Shown piece by piece: positions 57,337 through 64,000 of a DNA stretch of 64,000 nucleotides. This stretch comes from Palaemon carinicauda (taxonomy: Eukaryota; Arthropoda; Malacostraca; Decapoda; Palaemonidae), in assembly GCF_036898095.1 (NCBI RefSeq), contig NC_090767.1, positions 31,203,905 to 31,267,904 on the forward strand, read 5' to 3'. Numbering within the stretch: position 1 is the first letter of the stretch; every line of letters starts with the position of its first letter. A model generated the notes under the pieces. That model searched no databases. It saw only the letters and a list, made by a program, of their open reading frames with translations, and was not told the DNA's origin. Position numbers and translations under genes: made by a program.

Positions 57337-57690
57337 ATAGGTAGTAGGTTGGCCACGGCACCAGCCACCCATTGAGATACTACCGCTAGAGAGATATTGG
57401 GTCCTTTGACTGGCCAGACAGTACTACATTGGATCCTTTTCTCTGGTTATGGCTTATTGTTCCTGTGCTAACACATACACTGAATATTCTGGCCTATTCT
57501 TTACACATTCTCCTCTGTCCTCATACACCTGACAATGCTGAAATTCCCAAACAATTCTTCTTTGCTTAATGGGTTAAATACTGCACTGTAACTGTCCAGT
57601 GGCTACTTTCCTTTTAAGGGTAAGGGTAGAAGAGACTCTTTAGCTATGGTAAAAGCAGCTCCTTTATAGGAATACAGTATAACACTCATC
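57337..57690 (+). mobile_element. Head of a (TAA)n-tailed retroposon family
   Basis: TTTATAGGTAGTAGGTTGGC, CACCCATTGAGATACTACCG, CCAGACAGTACTACATTGGA and CTCTGGTTATGGC match, inverted, the ORF1 family C 5' UTR ends (44860-44976, 56000-56112). The sequence then continues TATTCTGGCCTATTCTTTAC and AAGGGTAGAAGAGACTC. From memory, this precedes the tail found at 59175-59490. The two are now separated by 1.5 kb. Confidence 0.5.
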
Positions 57691-59174
57691 GATACTGCAG
57701 TATATTCTACTGTAATATACTACTGTATCACTAAAGCTAAACTGAACTGTAAGTGTTCACTGTTTTCGTCTGGACGACTTGACTGACCCCGCACATAGCC
57801 TACATTTCTGTAATAATGTACTTTACGATATTTATACAGTACAATTTAACATTAACTTAGCAGTATGTGGAGGACAGAAACTGAAACTACAGTTTACTGG
57901 ATTTTTTTAAGACTAGACTGTACAGTCTTAAACTGTGCCACCTTTTATTACCCCTTGCCCAAGAGCAACAACGAATGCCTTCTCGTGTCGTCCAGGAATC
58001 AGCTATCATTTATCTCTCAGTCATCTTTGACCCTACGACTGATCCTTCCCCAGTCCTACGAGGGCACACCGCAGATGTGTTTTACGCCTTAGTGAAAGTT
58101 GATGGAGAAGGAAGTAGTGGAATGTCAGGATTCCTCCCCAGGTGAGGAAAGACAGATGAATGATCTCTGGAGACGTGTTCTCTGAGGTTCATAACCACCA
58201 AAGCTATATTTTTTTGAGAATAAAGTTCTCTTTAAACCTTTTTGAGTCCTGCTTATGAATTTGGTGTTTTTTTTTTACAGACTAACAAAATAAAAAATTA
58301 AACACAAAGTGACTTAACATGAGGTATGACTTGCCAAATCATCAGTCCACTTAGGAATACCTCCACTCTGCCATCAAAGGAATTGCTCACCAGCTCCATT
58401 GGTGTTTACTCCCCTGTTCCCTCTAGGAATCTTAGTAGTTGACTAACCATGACATCTAGGGGCCCAGGTACAGTAGCTCTTACAATGAGAAGTAGGATCT
58501 TTCCCCAAAATAGAACACAAAGAGTCATTACTTCAGATTCTTGCCTCGGCGAATTCCGGGAGGCGACAGCGCGATTCGTATCTTGGCAGGAATGACGAGT
58601 TCGTCATCGGTCATCCAATGGGAACAAACACCAATGTTCTCTTCGTTGGTCAGCCTCAAAAGATTGACTGATACATCATCCAGTTCTGTTGATGATGAAA
58701 ACATGGCCATACTGATACATGTTAACGAACAGGAAGGAACGATGATTCACTCTCTGTCAGTCATCAAAGTAGATGAGTGGGCGGTTTGCCACGATGAAGA
58801 ACTGTCAGCCAGGAGTGTGGTAAAAGACTAGCTCAGTTGTCTAGTAATTGTAGTAGGTACAGATGAATCTGTATACCCTCAAATGGCGGAAAATATCTTC
58901 AAGTTGAACGGGAAGTGTCCAGCCATTAGCCTCTTTTATGCAAACCCTGTGGCTGACCATGAGGAACCTTTCCAACACTCTTTGCACCAACTCTCCATCT
59001 CCACCTTTCTTCTTTTCAAACTAATGCGTCATTTACTCGACCGAGATTTGGTCACTCAGAGTCTCGGGAGACCTTATCATCCTCTCGTTGGCCTCAAGCC
59101 GAGTGGTATTCAGAATTGGTATGTCTTTGTACTTGGCAAATTAGATTTCATATTGGCCCACATTATTTTGTCTG
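57691..59174. other. Unclassified insert between retroposon head and tail
   Basis: Frames at 58541-58831 and 58883-59203 show no known motif and I do not call them genes. The composition is ordinary. It may be a 1.5-kb insertion splitting one retroposon. Confidence 0.35.
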
Positions 59175-59447
59175 TACCATGGCCTTCCACTGTCCTGGAT
59201 TAGAGTTCTCTTGCTTGGGGCACGATGTTCTGTGCTGTTGCTCTTCCTCCTGTATTTGAAGTTTTTTATAGTTTATATGAGAAGGATCTAATTTCATGTT
59301 ACTGTTCTTGAAATATTTTATTTTCGTTGTTTATTCTTCTCTTGTAGTTTATTTCTTTGTTTCCTTTCCTCACTGGCCTATTTTTCCCTGTTGGAGCCCT
59401 TGGGCTTACAGCATCTTACTTTTCCAACTAGGGTTGTAGCCTAATTT

Positions 59448-59483
<36 letters not shown>

Positions 59484-59490
59484 TATTGGA
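59175..59490 (+). mobile_element. Tail of the (TAA)n retroposon
   Basis: CTGTACCATGGCCTTCCACT, GAGTTCTCTTGCTTGGGGCA, CCTGTTGGAGCCCTTGGGCT, CTTTTCCAACTAGGGTTGTA then (TAA)n at 59451-59482. The last 150 bp recur at 60805-60970. Confidence 0.8.
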
Positions 59491-59739
59491 TACTTTGTCT
59501 TATCTCTCTTCTAATAACTTGGTATTAACTAGAATCGAACACAGGCCCATCGCATCGCGAGTTGAGTCGGCTTACGACTGCAATTTGAGAGCGATAGAGC
59601 TCGGGTGATACTAATTGTAATGGAACGTGTTGAATGGCCAGACACTACCTTGAAATTGTCTGCTTATTTAACTGATTCGTGTTTGCCGCTCGCACCAGAA
59701 TCCTAAGGTTAGTTGGAAGGAGGTTGTTTGTGTGTGTTT

Positions 59740-60040
59740 GTTTGTGAACAACTTCCCGGCCACAATTTTAATCGCAGAGTAATGAAATTTGCAGGGATTA
59801 ACTATTATGTAAAAAGCTGGATAAGATTAAATTTTGGAAGGTCAGGGTCAAAGGGCAAGGTCACGCTCAAGCAAAATGTCCAATTCACGTAATCAGCCAT
59901 AAGTTTGGACATCGTTGTCACAGAGACTTCAAACTTGGTTCATATTTGAGTGTATGAAAATCCACGCCAATTAATACATGTAATGGTCAAAGGTCAATAT
60001 CAAGGTCGAGCAAAAAGTCGAGAAATAAGCTCCCGAGGCG
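59740..60040 (+). repeat. Dispersed repeat with reiterated GGTCAA motifs
   Basis: AAGGTCAGGGTCAAAGGGCA, AGGTCACGCTCAAGCAAAAT, then about 130 bp later ATGGTCAAAGGTCAATATCA, AGGTCGAGCAAAAAGTCGAG. Two internal modules share GTCAA-rich direct repeats followed by GAGCAAAANGTC. I recall near-identical sequence from distant invertebrates but cannot verify it here. Confidence 0.5.
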
Positions 60041-60045
60041 ATATA

Positions 60046-60180
<135 letters not shown>

Positions 60181-60409
60181 TCCTTAAGTCCCAATCTGTG
60201 TATTTCCTTATCTTTCTTCGAAGTCTTCTCCTTGGGAATATCTTCTCTTTCTTTCCCACACTTTCTCTAAGAGCTGTCAACCATCGCCTTATAGCTTATT
60301 CGTCCATTCTTCTTTATAAAGATCAATGACATATTAAATGTCGACAGCACACCTCATGCAGTACACTGTAGGCTTTCCCTAAAGGGTCTATGCAACGTGT
60401 CCCTGATGT

Positions 60410-60410
<1 letters not shown>

Positions 60411-60465
<55 letters not shown>
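60411..60465. repeat. (GA)n microsatellite
   Basis: GA dinucleotides with a single GG interruption at 60426. Confidence 0.97.
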
Positions 60466-60469
<4 letters not shown>

Positions 60470-60489
60470 ATACTGAACAATAGGCCTGC

Positions 60490-60729
<240 letters not shown>

Positions 60730-60769
60730 TAATTTGTACGTAGATAACTTAATTTTTGATATTATCATT

Positions 60770-60975
60770 GGGAGAAATTATTAATATTTTGTCATCCATC
60801 TTAATTTATGTTTTCCTATCTCATTCATGTTTAATTCCTTATTTCCTTTCCTCGCTGAGCTATTTTTCCCCGTTGGAACCCTTGGGCTTATAGCATCCTG
60901 CTTTTCCAACTAGGGTTGTAGCTCAGCTAATAATAAATAATAATAATTCTAATAATAATAATAATAATGATAATA
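60770..60975 (+). mobile_element. Second tail of the (TAA)n retroposon
   Basis: TTTCCTTTCCTCGCTGAGCT, CGTTGGAACCCTTGGGCTTA, CCAACTAGGGTTGTAGCTCA, then an imperfect (TAA)n run. 5'-truncated. Confidence 0.8.
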
Positions 60976-61769
60976 ATGTATCATTCAATAACTTACAAAT
61001 CGAATTAATTCTTATAATTATAATTAATTTCATTAAAGTTTGAAGACCAAAAAAACATTATTCTTAGCATGAATAATTAAGAATGGAAAATATTCTAAGT
61101 ATCTTATATTACTAAAATATAATAATGAAGTTATTTTCTTTAAATTTGTTGGCTCAAAAATGTTTAAGTTATTACAGACATTGATTACAGCCAGTGACTT
61201 TCTGTATGCAAAATACAGCAGTTGTCTTTGGAAGAACCAACCACCTTGTTTGCTTGTTTGCCAAGAAGGCCTTTCAGTTCTTCAATTCTACGATTTATTA
61301 TAGATTTAAATTTTGCTTTTATCCAATTTCAAATTTGGCATATTAATTTACATAAATTTAGTATTAATTTATGCCAATTGCTTTATTAAATATGTCACTG
61401 GCCATGATATAATTTTGTTTTAAAAATACCCTTTGAAATCAAAATTGACTGAAAGACCCCTCAGCCAATAGGAGGACACCTTCTAAGCCTCTTAGCCAAA
61501 GACCGAAAGTTTAAGCCAATGAGAGACTGGCTTACAAAGGGGTTCTGTTGGAGGCCCTCTGATTAGCTGAGGGAATATACAATGGTTTTCAGAGCATTTC
61601 CCTACGAGCCCTGAAGGAGTGAAGATCAAAGGTCGGTTGAGTGGTAGATTTAGAAATTGATTTTGAATTTACATATATATTAATTGGTAGGATTTTATAG
61701 TTCTGAAATCTATAGAAAAATAGACATTTTATATGTTAATAAGACGTTGGTTTGATTAAAATTTAAGAA
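60976..61769. other. No gene recognised
   Basis: AT-rich sequence with no credible frame or recognised repeat. Confidence 0.5.
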
Positions 61770-62075
<306 letters not shown>

Positions 62076-62520
62076 CTTGAAGAATTTAAACACCTACAAT
62101 TCACTATTATATCATATAGAACGCTTATATAATAGTCAATATATGAGCAGCTTCTATTTAACGAAGATATTCGTGTGTATAGTTATGTTTCACCTGGATT
62201 TTTTTCTAAGTGTTTGTTTTTGTTTACTGTGTGATGTCTTGGCTAAAATGAGCTGTTTCACCGCCTTACTGCGTATGGCAAACTAGTTCTCAATGCTATT
62301 CTAACCAATAACAGGTGTTTTCTTGACGTCACACTGTTTGAAAACCAATCATGGCGGTTTTTACAAATCTAGCCAATGCTGACACTTATTACTTCACTTA
62401 TCCCTGCTATTTTTCCACCAGTTACCACAGTTTACGTGAAGTTCCGCGGAGGAATATTTTTGCACGTCTCGGATCTCCCTTCAAACTAAAACGCTCATTT
62501 TGCCGTAAAGTATGGAGTAG

Positions 62521-62788
62521 TTAGCAGGACCTTCATCCCGTTGCGACTGTGTCACTTGTGACAATTGCTTTATTTCTTATGGGGATTTTTGTGTACATTA
62601 TTCAGGGAAAGTTGATTTGCTAATTGCATTTGCTCAACGTCATGGTTTGATTTTGGCAGAGAAAAAGTGCCCTAATTGTGAAAATGTGTGCCGTATAGAT
62701 TACAACAAAATAGCATTCTGGTGTGATCGTAGTGTGGTTACTCGTGGGAAAAGGAAGAGGAGGTGCAATTTTTTCGTGTCTTGTTTCA
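62521..62788 (+). pseudogene. Zinc-ribbon exon of a Merlin/ISXO2-like transposase
   Basis: The open frame from 62521 lacks an initiating ATG and contains GKVDLLIAFAQRHGLILAEK, CPNCENVCRIDYNKIAFWCD, RSVVTRGKRKRRCNFFVSC and FKG. A helix ending in HGL, then CPxC, a WxC and a basic Ser/Arg stretch resemble the N-terminal zinc ribbon of ISXO2/IS1016-type (Merlin) transposases, as I remember them. AAAG|GTAAGT at 62786-62793 is a consensus splice donor, and ATTATTCAG at about 62605 a possible acceptor, so this may be an exon. No DDE domain follows in the window. It could be a decayed copy or a different zinc-ribbon protein. Confidence 0.42.
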
Positions 62789-62879
62789 AAGGTAAGTTAG
62801 ATATTGAGACTAATTTGAAGTTTGTGTTCCTTTTTTTGCAAAAGGCGTTTTCATTTGAATTTGTTTCGTTTGAACTGAA

Positions 62880-63210
62880 ACTCAATGTGTCCTTAAGGGG
62901 GGGTCAGGGCCCGGTAGGCCTAGGTAGGGGTACAGGGCCCCATAGGCTAGGTTAGGTGGGTGTCTTAGGTTCGGTGGTGCCCTGAAAATTACTGTGGCCT
63001 TAAGGGGGGGTCGCAGGGGGGGCGGAGGCCCCCCCCCCCGGTAGGCCTAGGTAGGGGTACATGGCCCCCAGGGTAGGGTAGGTAGTTGTATTAGGTTCGG
63101 GAGTGCCCCGAAAAATCACTTTTCTCCTCCTCCCCCCACCCAAAAACCCCGCTTCCCAGTGGGGTCCCCCATAATTGTAGTAGTAGGTTTATGCTTACAT
63201 TTTCTGTGTA
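62880..63210 (+). repeat. GC-rich dispersed repeat, two tandem units
   Basis: CCTTAAGGGGGGGTC, GGTAGGCCTAGGTAGGGGTA, TAGGTTAGGTGGGTG and TTCGGTGGTGCCCTGAAAAT, then a second unit from 62996 in the same order. A single unit lies at 27340-27560. Confidence 0.8.
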
Positions 63211-63304
63211 AGAGTTAGGTGGTTGTAGGAGGATTATCTCACAGTTTCAAGTTAACTGTAGCTCTAATTTACTGTTTTCTTTCGTTTTCTACTTTTAGAA
63301 ACTT

Positions 63305-63600
<296 letters not shown>

Positions 63601-64000
63601 AGTATAGGTGCCCAGTACACCTTTGCTGATCATTGTGATACGCAAATCTTTTCACAACGTTGAGGTATCGCCACTCTGAAAGTATTTTTACAGTATATGT
63701 CTGTGTAAAGTCAGTGAAATATCGTAAGCCATTTTATGACATCGACAGACTATGAAATACATACATTGTGATTGTTATTCATTAATATAATTATTCATTT
63801 AGAGGAAGTTTTGAACATTTAGGCCTATTTATGGCTTTATGATATCAGAAACTTGAAAATCGCGAAATATCTGTATTGTTATCACCCTTTCATAGTCATT
63901 TTATATCCATCGTGAAAATATCTTCTTTGGAGAAACAACTGTTCGTTAACCAGTGTTCTCAGACGGGCAGTTTTAACTGTTTTTATAACGTCTTTCCTTC
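63601..64000. other. No gene recognised
   Basis: AT-rich sequence to the window edge without credible frames. Confidence 0.5.

Noticed and set aside
56748..57375. Host gene exons
   Set aside because: Frames are short and without known motifs, and the segment ends in inverted repeat sequence. A CAG/GTATTA junction near 57272 alone is weak evidence.
58541..59203. Host gene from two plus-strand frames
   Set aside because: No recognisable domain, no coherent splice structure and a setting between retroposon pieces.

Overview
The window reads as repeat-dominated intergenic DNA from an arthropod, most likely a decapod crustacean. This is inferred from short TTAGG tracts, long pure (TA)n arrays, eukaryotic transposon families throughout, and several dispersed repeats that I associate with decapod genomes from memory. 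No bacterial operons, ribosome binding sites, CRISPR arrays, rRNA genes or convincing host genes were found. Nearly every long reading frame belongs to a mobile element.

Layout. 1-5.5 kb: 3' part of a Ty3/gypsy retrotransposon (gag-pol open at the left edge, long 3' region, probable 3' LTR). 5.5-8.9 kb: (TA)n arrays, a decayed dimeric tandem repeat and a 75-bp minisatellite. 9-15 kb: mostly unrecognised sequence with a LINE fossil, a tRNA-related SINE, an 85-bp tandem repeat and an ORF1 fossil. 15.6-18.4 kb: 5'-truncated I-like LINE with an intact RT plus RNase H frame. 19-20.1 kb: decayed gene for a widespread unnamed invertebrate protein. 20.4-23 kb: ORF1 fragment, hAT-like end and a broken RTE-like LINE. 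24.3-26.7 kb: a complete ORF1-only retroposon with 12-bp target site duplications. 27-33 kb: GC-rich repeat, TA-targeting MITEs, 1.4 kb of (TA)n-rich DNA and a 338-bp MITE. 34-36.6 kb: second ORF1 family. 38-39.4 kb: a TIR-bounded DNA transposon holding a YqaJ-type exon and a THAP exon. 40-45 kb: further ORF1 fragments and a dispersed repeat here called R-A. 45.0-50.2 kb: a nearly intact Ty3/gypsy element with 178-bp LTRs. 50.6-56.5 kb: telomere-like MITE, ORF1 copies, a Jockey-like LINE end and R-A. 57-64 kb: retroposon tails, (TA)n arrays and a zinc-ribbon transposase-like exon.

How the parts relate. The strongest theme is a group of retroposons that encode only an ORF1-type nucleic-acid-binding protein: an N-terminal double CxCxxC module, a middle domain and three zinc knuckles. 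One copy is bounded by perfect target site duplications and has no ORF2. Three diverged families carry the same 3' UTR box directly after ORF1. The I-like LINE at 15.6-18.4 kb, which has RT but no ORF1 here, ends in a hairpin with the same stem (ACGGGC/GCCCGT) as the ORF1-only element. I infer a division of labour in which an I-like ORF2 protein mobilises ORF1-only partners. This is untested. Two Ty3/gypsy elements, several MITEs and retroposon-associated microsatellites supply the rest.
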